Of a DNA stretch of 64,000 nt, positions 1 to 14,020 are shown in pieces. How positions within the stretch are numbered: the first letter of the stretch is position 1; each line of letters begins with the position of its first letter. This DNA is from Pontederia crassipes. Lineage: Eukaryota > Streptophyta > Magnoliopsida > Commelinales > Pontederiaceae. The position numbers and the translations under genes were made by a program. The stretch spans positions 24,853,189 through 24,917,188 of the forward strand of contig CM060186.1 of assembly GCA_030549335.1 (NCBI GenBank), given 5' to 3'. Below the pieces are notes generated by a model, which was given only the letters and a program-made list of their open reading frames with translations, did not search any database and was not told where the DNA came from.

Positions 1-717
1 TTCGTAGGATATCTTCATCCGATATATAGGAAATGGAGAACAGGGGTAGAAAGATGCAATCTTGATGGTTAACATTGTGGAAAGCGAATATTGATTTCTT
101 TGGAGATCTCTATTTGTCTTTGCTAATAGAACAATGGAGATGGACCGCTAAAGATGTGATTTGTGCCATTCAGTTTTGTAATAGGTTTCGACTGTGGTGT
201 TTCTTGTTTGCCTCATCAACAAAGATGGATAAAGATGTGATCTTTACACTTATGAACAATGTCTTGAGTTTATGTTTTTGCAAAAGTTTTAGTTTTTTTG
301 ACAATACTCACCTAATTAAGTTCTATAAATCAAGTTGAAGGTGAGGATTGAAATGATATTTTTGTCTGTGATCATGTTCAAGAAAAAAGAATACTGTGAC
401 TCCTTTTTTTTTGTTGTTGTTGTTAATTTTTCATGGAAGTCATATCAGTCACAAATGGGTTCTTGAAACTTTTGTCCCAGTCGCCAGCTCAATGTGTCAT
501 TTCTGTCTGTTCCTCGTGTAAGCATAATTCAGCGTAGACGACAGTTTTTTTAAGCTTGAGGTTTCAGTTTGTTATATACGCAGCCAAATCATATTTGTGA
601 TTTTTGATATGTTTCCTTATTTGATCTGAAATCTGCTCAGTCTTCATGTATGCGATAATTGCTTCTTGTGTCTGATTCTGTACACTTTTTCAAGCAGATC
701 CTTCACATAGACGGCAT
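1..717 (+). promoter_or_regulatory. 5' region of the F-box gene, with a probable 5'-UTR intron acceptor
   Basis: No coding region is recognisable here. A pyrimidine-rich tract ending in CAG at 695-697 lies 20 bases before the start codon and looks like an intron acceptor, so part of this stretch is probably a 5'-UTR intron with the promoter further upstream. A TATA box cannot be assigned with confidence. Transcripts would decide. Confidence 0.35.
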
Positions 718-1953
718 ATGGGACAGGACATGAAGCCAGTGACTGAGAAATCCAGGAAAAGGAAGGCCATAGACGAGCCTGATGAGAGCTCTATGTTCCC
801 CTTAGATGAGTTGAATGACGACTTGCTCGAACGGGTCCTCGCCCGGCTTCCGGCGTCGAGCTTCTTTCGCCTGCATACAGTGTGCAAAAGATGGAGATCC
901 GCTGCAGCATCAGCTGCATTTCGGGCGGCTTGCATGCAGATACCATTCAGAGAGCCGTGGTTTCTTATGGTTGATCAAGACCTCAACCATTCAATTGTTT
1001 TTGACGCTAGTGAGAGGAACTGGAAGGATCTGAGTTCTAAGATGGGATTCCAACTGAGCAGAAGCTGCAAGCCCGTGCCGGTTGCAGCATCTGGTGGCCT
1101 CGTGTGTTACCGCACCTTCTCCGGGGACTTGATCGTGTGCAATCCTGTTACCGGGGCCTGTCGTGAACTCCCGCATCTTCAGCAGACTGCCGAAAGCCAG
1201 AATCTGCACGCCATTGCCATGTACGCGTCTCCGAAGAGTCCATCGTCATACAGCATTGTGGCTATCTCTGGGGAACTGCCAAACCTTTCTTTCAGAAAGT
1301 TCGATTCCACAAAGTTCGTGTGGGAGGATGAAGTTGCGATGGCTCGGAAAGCCGAGGATTCTACAGTCGCCGGTCCGGTCGGGGACCAAGTTATGTACTA
1401 CCTCAGCAAAGCTGGCGATGTTGTTGCCACCAACATGCAAAGGACCCTGTCCAAGCAGTACTCATCGGTTCTGATCATGGAGAATGGGGAAGAGGTTGTC
1501 TATTTCCTCAGCCATTCAGGGACAGTTGTGGCCTGCAATCTTTGCCGGAAGACGTTCTCCGAGTTCCCGAGGCTGCTCCCGGCCTATATGGAGCACTCCA
1601 TTGACGTGGTCGAGTGCAATGGAACCTTGCTTGTCGCCGTTCTATCAGAATTCCTTGAGACGGCAAGCCTGAGACTCTGGGAATTCTCGAGGGAAGACTG
1701 GTCTTGGCGTCAGGTGGCGGCCATGCCGCCGTCCATGTCGCACGAGTACTACGGGAAGAAGGCAGACATAAATTGCACTAGTTCCGGGACCACGATCTTC
1801 ATCTGCCTCAGCTCCGGCGCGTTCAGCAGATGCATAACGTTCGATGCGGCGGCAAATGAGTGGGAGGAACTGCACAAGTGCTACGTGAATGATGGTGTCA
1901 AGGACTTCGTGTCCGCCTTCGCATTTGAGCCCAGATTGGAGGCTTCTTTCTGA
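718..1953 (+). CDS. F-box/kelch-type protein (At5g15710 / HAWAIIAN SKIRT-like group)
   Basis: This is a single-exon gene of 411 codons. A basic stretch (KSRKRK, residues 11-16) precedes an F-box at about residues 27-72, where FPLDELNDDLLERVLARLP and TVCKRW are the diagnostic segments. The rest looks like a divergent kelch/F-box-associated beta-propeller, with WFLMV near residue 81, GGLVCY near 125 and a C-terminal FEPRLE motif. That C-terminal motif is shared with the Arabidopsis At3g61590/At5g15710 group. Proteins of this family are substrate receptors of SCF (SKP1-CUL1-F-box) ubiquitin ligases: the F-box binds SKP1 and the propeller binds the target. The start is the first ATG after a likely 5'-UTR intron acceptor. 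Codon use is GC-rich compared with the surroundings. No frameshift or stop interrupts the frame. The exact orthologue and the substrate cannot be told from sequence. The next locus faces it on the other strand. Confidence 0.9.
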   Translation: MGQDMKPVTEKSRKRKAIDEPDESSMFPLDELNDDLLERVLARLPASSFFRLHTVCKRWRSAAASAAFRAACMQIPFREPWFLMVDQDLNHSIVFDASERNWKDLSSKMGFQLSRSCKPVPVAASGGLVCYRTFSGDLIVCNPVTGACRELPHLQQTAESQNLHAIAMYASPKSPSSYSIVAISGELPNLSFRKFDSTKFVWEDEVAMARKAEDSTVAGPVGDQVMYYLSKAGDVVATNMQRTLSKQYSSVLIMENGEEVVYFLSHSGTVVACNLCRKTFSEFPRLLPAYMEHSIDVVECNGTLLVAVLSEFLETASLRLWEFSREDWSWRQVAAMPPSMSHEYYGKKADINCTSSGTTIFICLSSGAFSRCITFDAAANEWEELHKCYVNDGVKDFVSAFAFEPRLEASF

Positions 1954-3601
1954 GGCACCAAGGACATTTAACTTCTCTTCCACTTCTATTTCTTAATTCT
2001 CCGGATTGAGATTTGTTGCACAATTGTCATATGTGCTTTCAATCCCTTGTACATGGATGTTCTTATATTTTCCTTGTGTGAGATTATAATGTCATTTAGC
2101 CAATGACCCGTCTAAAATTTGCCCGCACAAGTTGAAAAGGATTCTACTGTGGAGAGAGTGAGAGAGAGAGATTGCCAAAGCAACCAAACATCACCAAAGT
2201 GGCGAGTGTTGAGAAGAGGTACTCTTGTTGCTTGTTGCATCTACGCATGAAGGCAGCAGAGTGCAATACGCTTTTTATCTTTTCCAACACCAAAGTTCAT
2301 GAAGAAAGCAAGCAAGAGATGATGAGCAACGCTACTTTTTACATGTTCAAGCTTTTGGAAGACAAAGAAAAGAGACAAGGAAATGAAGTTGCTCCTACAG
2401 GTGCAGCAGTAGCAGCAGATTTCTCCGTCCCACACTCCCGACATTGGATGAAGAAAACTCTGCATCGCCATCCATCTTCTGCACCCTCTGACTACCTCAG
2501 AAGGAATTAAATCTGAGAGCGTGCGTTGTTCAGATTCTGTTGTGAAACTAGAAACTCGGACATTTCAGATATGGCGTTTAATAAAATTGGATCCCATTAG
2601 CCAACTTCTGCAGGACCTTGACGCACCAGTTGAGCTGAAAGCTCTGCACTCCCTGAGAAATCTCTGCAAGTGAGTCGCAAGCAACACGAAGGCAAGAAGA
2701 ACAAATAGCCAGTTCTCGGATAAATCCATGAATCAGAATGTTGGAACCCTTTTTTTTTCTTCGCTTCCATCTCGCCGTCGTCGTTTGTGGCACGGTTTAA
2801 CCATCCCATCATCTAAATCAAATAGGGCGACTATTTTTTCATGTCACTGTTCCTTTTCCCTTTGGTTCATTCAAATTTCCTTTTTTTTTTTTTCGTCCAG
2901 GCATCACATTACCTCGTTGATGAACTGAAGAGCAATGAATAGTTTTAAAATCAAATTAAACCTTCTCTCTCAACAACTTATGTTTATTTTAAATTTGTAG
3001 TTATATCTCAATTTTTATTTGTCGAGAACTATGTTAATATTATATTGATAAATAAATTTTATTTATATTTGTCTCATTTTTTTATATTTTCTACATAGAT
3101 GAATAAAATAATTATGAAAAAATACAAGATATAAGTGAAAAAATACACTAAGTGATAAAAAAAAAGTATATGATATAATTACATTATTATTAAACATTAC
3201 AAATAGTTCATATGTAATGAAAAATAAAGAAAATTTAAATAAAAAATTTTCATTTTCAAATTCATGTCTCTCATAAGTTATTATTCAAGAGCAGCACATT
3301 CTACGAGTCCAGCTCTCACCCCTATACAACTCCACTGTTCCACCCCATTCCCATCTTACAAACAGACTATTCAATTTAATCAAAATGATGTCAACACTTG
3401 GAGACTTAAAATGGAGAAGCTCATCTTGTCATATGTTTAAACGAGCACCGGAGTGACCATGGAATATAAAGGATAAAAATTGCCCACCTGCAAATGTTTT
3501 AAGACTTTAGCTGGATGGACTCTGATTATTTTGCTGCATTCAGTCTAACTGTTCCCCCCAACCAATACAAGTTGGTGGGTCTTTGGCTTGCACGACTAGT
3601 T
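1954..3601. other. Intergenic region between convergent genes
   Basis: The first 100-200 bases are probably the F-box 3' UTR. A short (GA)n tract lies at about 2153-2171. From about 2940 to 3290 the DNA is very AT-rich and looks like transposon or intergenic filler. An open stretch at 2172-2510 lacks an ATG start and family resemblance, so it is not called. The last 250 bases probably include the 3' UTR of the aminotransferase locus on the minus strand. Confidence 0.5.
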
Positions 3602-3604
3602 CTA

Positions 3605-3808
<204 letters not shown>

Positions 3809-3820
3809 TTAAGACCTTCA

Positions 3821-4141
<321 letters not shown>

Positions 4142-4296
4142 CTACTATAGGTTGATATATCACATCAAATTGGCAACTTAAGTTATACTGAGATTTCCTT
4201 ATTATATAGTCAAAAGTGATACTGACCTTTGCTCTCCTGGCTAAAGAAGAAAGGATACCATCCTTCTCTGCTATGTAAGACTCATACAACTCGTCA

Positions 4297-4912
<616 letters not shown>

Positions 4913-5819
4913 TTAGAAGTATGGAGAATCAATTATTATCAAGTGACAAAGGAGTTGCCAAGGTTGACTCAAAATCTATCAAGTTCATATGGTTTGCAAA
5001 ATGGATTAATAGATTAAAGAAGATAAAAAAAATCCTAGAAGAAACTGGAAAAGGCCCAGCAAAAGAAGCTACCAAGAAAATGCTACTCATAAACCAGAAA
5101 AAAGGTAATTTTTTCATTCTGCAATAACCTAACAAAGTGAGATTATTCATATATGTTTTTCCTGTTTGGGCATTGTACTTTGTACATACTTTTGAAAGAC
5201 TAATCTTCGTAGAACAACTAGACCTTTTAAGCAAAGAATTAGCAATGCACACTCTAAGCGACCTTTTTTTCTTATCTTAAAAACAAATAGGTTCTTTGGG
5301 GGAAAGAGTTACAAGTGATCTAATTTAAGAGTCTGTGTCAAAAAATTGTGCAATCATAAAAATGAGGATAGTTGTTGACGGAGGCGGATGCCGGACAACA
5401 CAAGGTCACACTGTCCTAGTGGATCATGACTTGTAGATGTGTTTTTTTTTTGGATAAATCTTTAACGTTGATGAAGAATTGGGTAGATCTAGAAAACTTA
5501 GGGATTCATGAGTGGAAGAGGTTACTAACTCTAAAATCAAAGGATTAGATTTGCTATGATCCAATTGATGCTGGTTTAAAACCACTTAGGGATAAATATG
5601 CTACAAGATCCACTTAATGGAAAGAGAGAAATTGTGTACTAAAGACTCTTATCCTGAGTAACAAGGAAATCTAAATAAAAGGTAAACTTATTAAAAGAAA
5701 TCTAATATAAAGAAAACTCTACCACTGGACTATACTAGACTCATAACTAAAAGCCATGTGGTGGCTAAAAACATGTGCGCTATCAAACAATTCTTTTCAG
5801 TGTCAATCAGTTACTAACT

Positions 5820-6583
5820 TAAAATTCTGGTGTGACAACTGGACTGGTTGTGGTTCTTTATCTTCTATTTTCCCCAGGTTATTTGTTTGGCTTCAAATCG
5901 AAATGCCTATTTGGTGGATTGCTGGCATGTGACTGGATTAGTTCAAGGTGGCAATTGGATGCCTAGGTTCAAGTCCACTTTATCAGACCAAAGAGTCAAT
6001 GACCCGCTGTAACTTTTGCTAAGACTGACTGCATTCTCATTGGATCAAATGTGATGGCTGGAGATGAAATACTGGACAGTATAGTGTCAGACATGTTTAC
6101 AATCGCTTAGAAGCCAGTCAAAGGACTGCTAACGAGGAGTTAAATCTGGATTACCGACTTATTTGTAAGCTTAAGATTCCAATGAGGGTTAAAGTGTTTG
6201 CATGGCTACTTTGAAGATGTTCCAAGGACATATAGAACAAGGTGAATACCGCCATTACCTATTGTCCCTTAGGTGAAGAGGATCCAGAGGACACAAGTCA
6301 TTTACTTTTTGTGTGCAAAGGATCAAAACATATTTGCTGTTAAATATGCAATCGGAAATGGTTTTCTAGACCTCTTTCAAAGGTGTTTCGAGTAATGGAA
6401 TTCGTACATTTGCATCTGCTAGGCACAGAATTGCATCTATTTGTTTACTTTGGATTGTCTGGAGATAGCGCAACATGGTGGTCTGTAGACATGAGCGTTT
6501 TCTATACAGAAAATATTGTAGTGGGAACAAAAGGACTGATTAATGAGGGGTACAAGCCTGTGATGTCTAACATTTCATACTGA
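5820..6583 (+). mobile_element. 3' part of a decayed non-LTR (LINE) retrotransposon in aminotransferase intron 9
   Basis: Three-frame reading on the plus strand gives broken LINE C-terminal sequence. A segment like WCDNWTGCGSLSSIFP lies near 5830, followed by RWNTGQYSVRHVYNRL near 6070. The zinc-binding region KIPMRVKVFAWLL sits near 6175 and CPLGEEDPEDTSHLLFVC near 6260. Stops and frame changes are frequent, so it is dead. It lies antisense to the host gene in its longest intron (4913-6766) and probably accounts for most of that intron's length. The 5' border is not resolved. Confidence 0.75.
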
Positions 6584-6760
6584 TTTGTAATTCACTTTGT
6601 ATAGTCATTCTGTATGAATAAATATGGATATCAGACAAAGGGTCCGGCATCCTTCGTACCTTTAAGAAAAACTAAAAGCCAAATACTAGGGTAGAAGACC
6701 AATAATTCTATCCTTGTCCTACAGTATCTGGTGAGCTTGCATCTTGTAGTTAGAGGATCA

Positions 6761-6919
<159 letters not shown>

Positions 6920-6983
6920 TCATACTTAGCTTCTTTTCTTACTATTTCTAATTGCAAAAAGAAATCGTTATTCGTGTGGCTTA

Positions 6984-7566
<583 letters not shown>

Positions 7567-8593
7567 CTACTAATTAATAAAAAATATATATTTTAGAAGA
7601 TAATAATATTTTTCATAAATTTACCACACACAAAACTTAAATTACACCTCACTCATATTTTTATCGATTCTTAAACCAAACTATATCAAAACAAATAATA
7701 TATATTAAACTTTATGTAAATTAATTATTATAATAATGAATAATTTTTATTAATATTTAAAAATTATATTAATCATGTGAGACCGTATAGGATAGGATAA
7801 GATCGTGATCGTATTATGATCTTACACACATAATCCTCAAAATAAGATCGAGTTAGGAATAGTAAGACCTAAAATCATAAGTTCTTATGAATTAGATTGA
7901 GATCTTGACAACCTTGATCATACCTAACAATGACTATATGTTCCTGTAGCTCTGCCTGGTATTAAGTCAAGAATCTGGCACGCTCTTTCTATGGAATCAG
8001 CACTGTAGCAAGATACTGAGCTTAGAATATCAACCATACGTGACCAATAAGAGTTCCAGTTATGTCTATTCTTGACTTTGTATGTATGAAGCTGTTTATA
8101 GCCACTATTGAGGGTAGCAACTATTTTATGCTCAACTGTAGGCCATGAAACAAATTAGAAGAATAATAGCCTTCCGTACTGCAAAGTCTGCAATAGAGTA
8201 GCATGAGTTGGCACTGGTTCTTTTCAAAAAGAAAGTGAGTTAGCATACCTCCTCTTAAAACAGAAAATGAGCTAGTGCTGGCATATTTGCACCATGTATA
8301 GTCTAGCACAAGTCTCAAAAGAAAGAGAAGTTGCAGACTGAAAAAAGAACTGACTAATTGAAGATACTTTTAATGGGCATACTCCATACAGAACCTTCAT
8401 CCAAACTATTTAGAATGCAATTATTCAAACTTACAAAAGGTAAATACCACATAAGCAGTTCTCACGCAAGTTTTATTAACATATACCTGAATAAGCATGA
8501 GTTTCAATTTTGTCCAAAAGGCCTGGATGATCACACAGTGCAAGGACCTGAAAGCAGGCAGATAAGTATCAAGGACATTGAACTTTTTAACTA

Positions 8594-8782
<189 letters not shown>

Positions 8783-9871
8783 CTATAAATCGAAGTTAAA
8801 AATACGAACAAATTAAATTTTACAGAAGATAAAAAAGATCGATTCCTTAACGTAATTGTCAAGAAGACAGAAAACTGGTACACACCTCATCAAAAGGATG
8901 AGTTCCAGGTGTTCTTTTCAGTTCTTGCTCTAAACGCTGTAAAAATAAAAGTAGGATATCAGTAGGACTCGTTAAATAAGCTCCATAGGAAGTTCATGTC
9001 TCTATAATTGTGATCAAGAAAGTTTTGCAACTGCAAATCTAATATCCATTTGTACAGTAATGAACAAAGGCTTCCATATTTTTTTAGAGCAATAAAGGCT
9101 TCAATATTTATCATCTGCAATAAAATGCACCAAATTTTATGACTGTACTTCTTTGCTGAAATATAAAAAGAGACAAAATCCCAATCGCAAGTTCCAAGAG
9201 CAAAACAGCATGCCTTAGTCAAGTGCCATTAGCTACTTATTGTATGCATAAAAGATGGAAACAAACTCCAAAGAAGAAAAAAAAAAAAGATACCTGTGCG
9301 GTGGTGACAATCTCACCCCGGAGTGGGTATTTACATTTTAAAACCTGAAAGGAAAAGAGTTAGTATATCACATGGAAGATTAGTGTATTTCTAATAACAA
9401 GAAAAGCTTATATCGAGCAAAATGTCTATATTATCAGTGTATTCTACAACCAACAGGATTAAGAAAATAGGTGAGCGAAACACGCCAACCGAACTGAGCA
9501 AAGACTGGATCATAAACTGAGCAATCCAGACAGAAGGGTCATAAAAGGTTAACATTAAGGAAACAATAGTTACTTCTCCTTGACCCACTTCTCTGGTTAG
9601 CGTCAACTGAATAAGAACAATGCAAGCCAAACAATCTATATCGCAACTTTCCGTCATAAAGATCATATCGCAACTACAAAAAGACAAAAGATAACTAGTT
9701 CCATTCATAGAGATTACTAAACATGATGGCGAAGCATAGTAAAATCTGTCAACATTGGATCAAACAGTAGTGAAAATTTCAAAACGAGCTGAAAGTTAAT
9801 CCCTCAGTGTAGCCCCACAAAATGTACGAAATGCAGGAAAGAAAACTGTTAAAATCGCGTCTTCCACTGCA

Positions 9872-9896
9872 GTGAGAGAGAGAGAGAGAGAGAGAG
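9872..9896. repeat. (GA)n microsatellite in aminotransferase intron 1
   Basis: About 12 GA dinucleotides in a row. On the host-gene strand this is a CT tract shortly downstream of exon 1. Confidence 0.9.
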
Positions 9897-10051
9897 CGCC
9901 CAAACTCGATCGCGACATAACCATAACAGGCCCCAGATCGCGTCAGGTTCGCGGCTTTGCGGTTCGAGATGGCTAAAGGTCGTACTTTTGAGTTGATCGT
10001 GGAGACGGTGACAGGAGCCGCGACGGTGGGATCCATGACGGACGCAGCGGA

Positions 10052-10077
10052 GGCGGAGGAGGAGGAGGAGGAGGAGA
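10052..10077. repeat. (GGA)n trinucleotide repeat just upstream of the aminotransferase start
   Basis: A run of GGA triplets. Read on the minus strand in the frame of exon 1 it encodes consecutive serines directly before the ATG at 10036. Other plant alanine aminotransferases have a serine-rich N-terminal extension at this place, so this may be a remnant of that extension. Confidence 0.7.
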
Positions 10078-10124
10078 GGGATTCGGGCGATGCAGACGAG
10101 GAGGGGAGGTCGGCAGAGATGCGT

Positions 10125-10209
10125 GGCAAGTTGACGCATTTTGAAGGCTGTGTTGCTGTACTCGGAGGCGGCAAGTTGACGCATTACGAAGGCTGTGTTG
10201 CTGTACATA
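10125..10209. repeat. 45-bp tandem duplication upstream of the aminotransferase
   Basis: A unit starting GGCAAGTTGACGCATT at 10125 is repeated at 10170 with a few changes (period 45). It lies in the 5' leader of the minus-strand locus and places an ATG in a non-coding frame in each copy. Confidence 0.8.
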
Positions 10210-10251
10210 ATTCTTGGAGGCGGCCGGGAGAGAGGAAGAGTAAAAGCCAAA

Positions 10252-10890
10252 GGGGATGTTTGGCAACTCGAATTGGGTGGAAGCAATTTCATCCCGTTCT
10301 GCCAAAGGGGAGTTTCAATTTAGGATTAGGATCAGGTAATGCTAATTTCAAACTACCAATTCCACCATTTTGGTGGAATGGCCATTTTTTTTGCGTTTTA
10401 ACTTTTTTTTTATTTGCACCTTTTTTTTCAAACTTTCTTTTTTTTCTTTTATCATTTTCTTTTTAATCTTTCATATATAACTTAATTTATTATATATAAA
10501 ATGTAAATAATAAAGGAATAATATAATGTTATTTATTATTTACTATTTCATTATAAATTTTTAATATTTTATTAAATATAAATTACTAGAAAATTTATTT
10601 CTTTAATTTTAAATAATTTATTTTTTAACAAAAATGTTGACATAATTTTTTTAATATATATTATGTATTTTAATTTTTTAATAATTTTATAATCTATATT
10701 TATATACATATTTTTAATTCAACCACCTACTAAAATTAATCCATCACATTTACTTTTTTTTCTATCGCATCAGCTACTTTATTCTTCATCATCAAATTTC
10801 ACTCCATTCAAACATAATTCGAACTAATATGTCATTTCAACTATTCACGAAAATTTGATGCAACTCCAGTTCCTGATGCCAAACGGCCCT
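10252..10890. mobile_element. MITE, family A copy 1 (Tourist-like termini)
   Basis: The left end GGGGATGTTTGGCA and the reverse complement of the right end, AGGGCCGTTTGGCA, form an imperfect terminal inverted repeat. The AT-rich interior shares long patches with the elements at 48511-49103 and 58506-58900, for example a TTTATTATTTACTATTTCAT-like block followed by a TATTTTATTAAATATAAATTA-like block. No clean target duplication was found for this copy. Confidence 0.65.
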
Positions 10891-11242
10891 GAAGAGAAGA
10901 GACTATAACTGATGGAAAGAAAATGGGAGAAAAATAAAGTAAAAATTTCTTTCAACTTCAAAACGGAGGACGAAAGGAGAAAATATTATTAAATTACTTA
11001 TTTGCCCTTTCAAATAATATTAAAAAATATGTAAAAAGGATATAATTAAATTCATTCAAATTATCTATTAACCTTTTTCCCTTCTATCTATTTCCTCTTC
11101 ATTCTACTTTTGAAGAAATAAAAGCAAAAAACAAAAAAAAACAAAAAACAAAAACAAAAACAAAAATAGAGTGATCTCTGAGGTTGTTTTCACTCCTTTG
11201 GCGTGGATTCGGATTGAAGAAATAAAAAGCAAAAAACTCACA
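10891..11242. other. AT-rich intergenic DNA with an A-rich microsatellite
   Basis: Between the MITE and the solo LTR. An imperfect CAAAAA-type tract lies at about 11125-11165. Nothing coding is seen. Confidence 0.5.
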
Positions 11243-14015
11243 TGTAATGACTCCGATATTCATTAAATAAATAAATGAATATTTCATTCAATTATAATAT
11301 TTGAAAAGTTATTATCTAATATTCTAGAATTAATTAATTCTGAAATTGATGGAAATTATGAGCTATGTAGAAAGATAAGATAGAATTTGAGTAGAGATGA
11401 AATTATTATGGAAATATTAATGGGATTATTAAGTAAATCAGAATTTAAATAATTATGATATGAGCAATCAATGATGAATGGCCAAGATTGATTATAAAAA
11501 AATCAAAGTTTAATGGAAGTGAGAATCTTAGCCTACACTATAAATAGGTGTTAAAGGATGGTTAGAAATTATTTTTCAGCCAAATAAAAATTCTAAATCA
11601 CGAGCATCTCTTTTCCTCTCATTTTCACGTGACCGAGACATTCTAGAGAGCACGCGACGACTGATTTCGAAGCCGGCATATAGGAGAAGATCTTCTAAGT
11701 GGTGGTCGTAAGTTTCGAAACATGAATAGAGTAATCGTCGACCAAAGTTCGGCGTTCGTACAGTTTTTCAGAGAAAGGATTGCAACTAATTTTTCAACCA
11801 ACTTTAGGTACGTAGGGGAAACCCATATATCGTCGATTTTTCATGGCATGAAATACTATTCTCTTCTCCTTTATACCGATAATTCATTGATATATATTAT
11901 GCATAATTTGGATATCATATGAAAGAGTTATAATGGTCGAAAAATTGTGTCGGAACACATTTTTTCATCGACGATCGAACCGACCCGGGTTCTGACCAAC
12001 ATAGCCCGAGTTCTGATAAACCCGTTCCCGAGTTCAATAGAATTCGAACCACATTGATATGTATCGGATCGTGGTCTGACGTGGACTGGATCAACAATTA
12101 TGAGGCCCGGGTTTCTTCGATGACACAGTACATATTTTTCGGGTTCACAGGTGTGAACTGGTCAACCCGGCTCGTGTTCACACTGGAGTGACATCGATCC
12201 CGTCGACCGGCCCCCGCCTCCAACCCCGACCCGAATTCCCAATTCGAGGGGAATTTTATCCCCCACCCCGATCCCCGTGGGGACCTCGATTCTTCGAACG
12301 CCTAAGGCCCATTGTCCTCCTCAAACGAGGATCATTGCATCGCCCTCCTCCGCCGCGGTAAGCTCAAAAGTCGGACACCAATTTGGATCGGATTAAACCG
12401 AATCGAATCGATTAAAATCAGAAAAATCGGATTGAACCATGTTTTCTGGTTCAGACAAAAAAATTATTTTTTATTTACCAAGAGATAGCTTGATAAAATT
12501 TATTATTATAAATTTGGAAAATATCCAAAGATGGACTTTCTCCATAAACATTCATATTGACCCATTAGTCTCCTCATTCATTTATACTTATTTATTTACT
12601 CACTTTGCTACTACTATCAATGTGAGATTATTTTTGTACTTAATTATTTTTTAGGGTGAGGGGGTTTGGGGCCCGCGAGGCGGAGACAACTCCCTCCGTC
12701 CCGATCTCCGAAAAAGGATTCGGGGAAAATTTTCCCCCCATCCCCGACCTCACGGGGGAAAAATTCTCTGAGTTCAAAGTTCTGATCAGGGATTCTCTGC
12801 GGGGCCCCGCAGGTGACAGAGGATATTGACATCCCTAAGTTCACACCCAACTCGGTCTGGGTTTGACCCTGCTAAAAAGATTTTTTGCTATTCCGAACAC
12901 AGCACGGGTTCTATCACGCGAGCCGGGTTCCAGGGACAAAAAATCTATTTTTTAATATTTTACCATGGATAATAAATAGTTATTATGGATAATTATTCTT
13001 GATCATCATATCTATTAGATTAGATTTGATATTATTATTATTGTTATTTCATCAGATCATGTTGTCCATTATAATACTGAATCAGTAGTTTTCTCCTGAT
13101 TGGGTCCTGATTTAACCTAAATTGAATTGTTAAATATAGGTCTTTAGGATAAACAAGATAAAAGATAAAAATTGCTAGGTATCAATATTCTCTGATTGTC
13201 TCTAAGCCTCATGGGCCATTATTGTTATTGTATTGTATGGAATAGATGGTGTACCTAAAAGTTTGATACATTATAAAGCTATGGTTGTCCTGTGATGGTA
13301 AAATATTGATTAGCATTATTATTGGAGGATAATTTGCTGTGACGATCTCTCATTGACCTAAAGGAAAGAGACATGAAGTTTTTCTTAATTGATCGAGCAC
13401 ACCTTATTAAATTGGATAACTCTAAAGATTAAATTAAAATGGAATTTAATTGAATCGAATCGAATATTGAATGAAAAACGAATCGAATTGAATCATAGTC
13501 ATTCGAATATTTGCGTTGACTGAAATTGCCTCCACCCATTGAATTGTATGAAAATTGATATTAGTCGATGACCATTGATATTTGAGATCGAATTGAAACT
13601 ATTAAGTGTCATAGTTATTAGGCATAATTGATTATTGTTAATTATCATTGATATTGATTAGTCTTTTGACCTCTTTTCTGATCTTCTTTATTGACTTATG
13701 GCTATATTATTTTATTGATTATTGAGCTCTTATCTTATTGTCCTATCTAGTGCTCTATTGTTTATTATTTCATATTGTCATTGATTTATTGAGCATTGTT
13801 GATTATCGATTATCGTTATTGTTAGACCATATGTGCTGAATATTTTTATACTCATGATTTTTCCTTACATCTGAATTTTAGATTTTTAGATATTGCTATT
13901 ATTATTTCGCAGTATATAGAATTTATTTTTTATAAAATTATTTTATATAAAATTATGTAGCGTCTCTAGGACGACTCTGAGCACGTAAAAGTCATGTGGG
14001 TCTCGAGTCGTTATA
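11243..14015 (+). mobile_element. Solo LTR (probably Gypsy-type) with TCACA target duplication
   Basis: The element starts TGTAATGACTC and ends GAGTCGTTATA, an imperfect short inverted repeat in which the terminal CA appears mutated to TA. It is flanked by the identical pentamer TCACA at 11238-11242 and 14016-14020. A CTATAAATAGG promoter-like box lies near 11539. No primer-binding site, polypurine tract or pol sequence adjoins it, so it reads as a solo LTR left by recombination. A hAT-like element has inserted inside it. Without the 655-bp insert and one target duplication the LTR is about 2.1 kb. Confidence 0.75.
12184..12838 (-). mobile_element. Non-autonomous hAT-like element, family B copy 1, with perfect 8-bp target duplication
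   Basis: Flanked by GTTCACAC on both sides (12176-12183 and 12839-12846). The ends are TGGAGTGACATCGATCC on the left and, reverse-complemented, TTAGGGATGTCAATATCC on the right. The interior has GC-rich blocks of G/C runs near both ends and a TCGGATTAAACCGAATCGAA-like block. The same element occurs inverted at 54512-55111. An 8-bp duplication with short imperfect TIRs is typical of the hAT superfamily. No transposase is encoded. Confidence 0.85.
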
Positions 14016-14020
14016 TCACA

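Noticed and set aside
2172-2510. 112-codon frame downstream of the F-box gene
   Set aside because: No ATG start and no family resemblance; probably untranslated or intergenic sequence.
5386-6652. 10-bp inverted repeat (GGATGCCGGA / TCCGGCATCC) around the LINE in aminotransferase intron 9
   Set aside because: Too short and not at positions where element ends are expected; likely chance.
9957-10466. 169-codon plus-strand frame with acidic and basic stretches
   Set aside because: It is the antisense of aminotransferase exon 1 and its leader, running through a GGA repeat and into a MITE.
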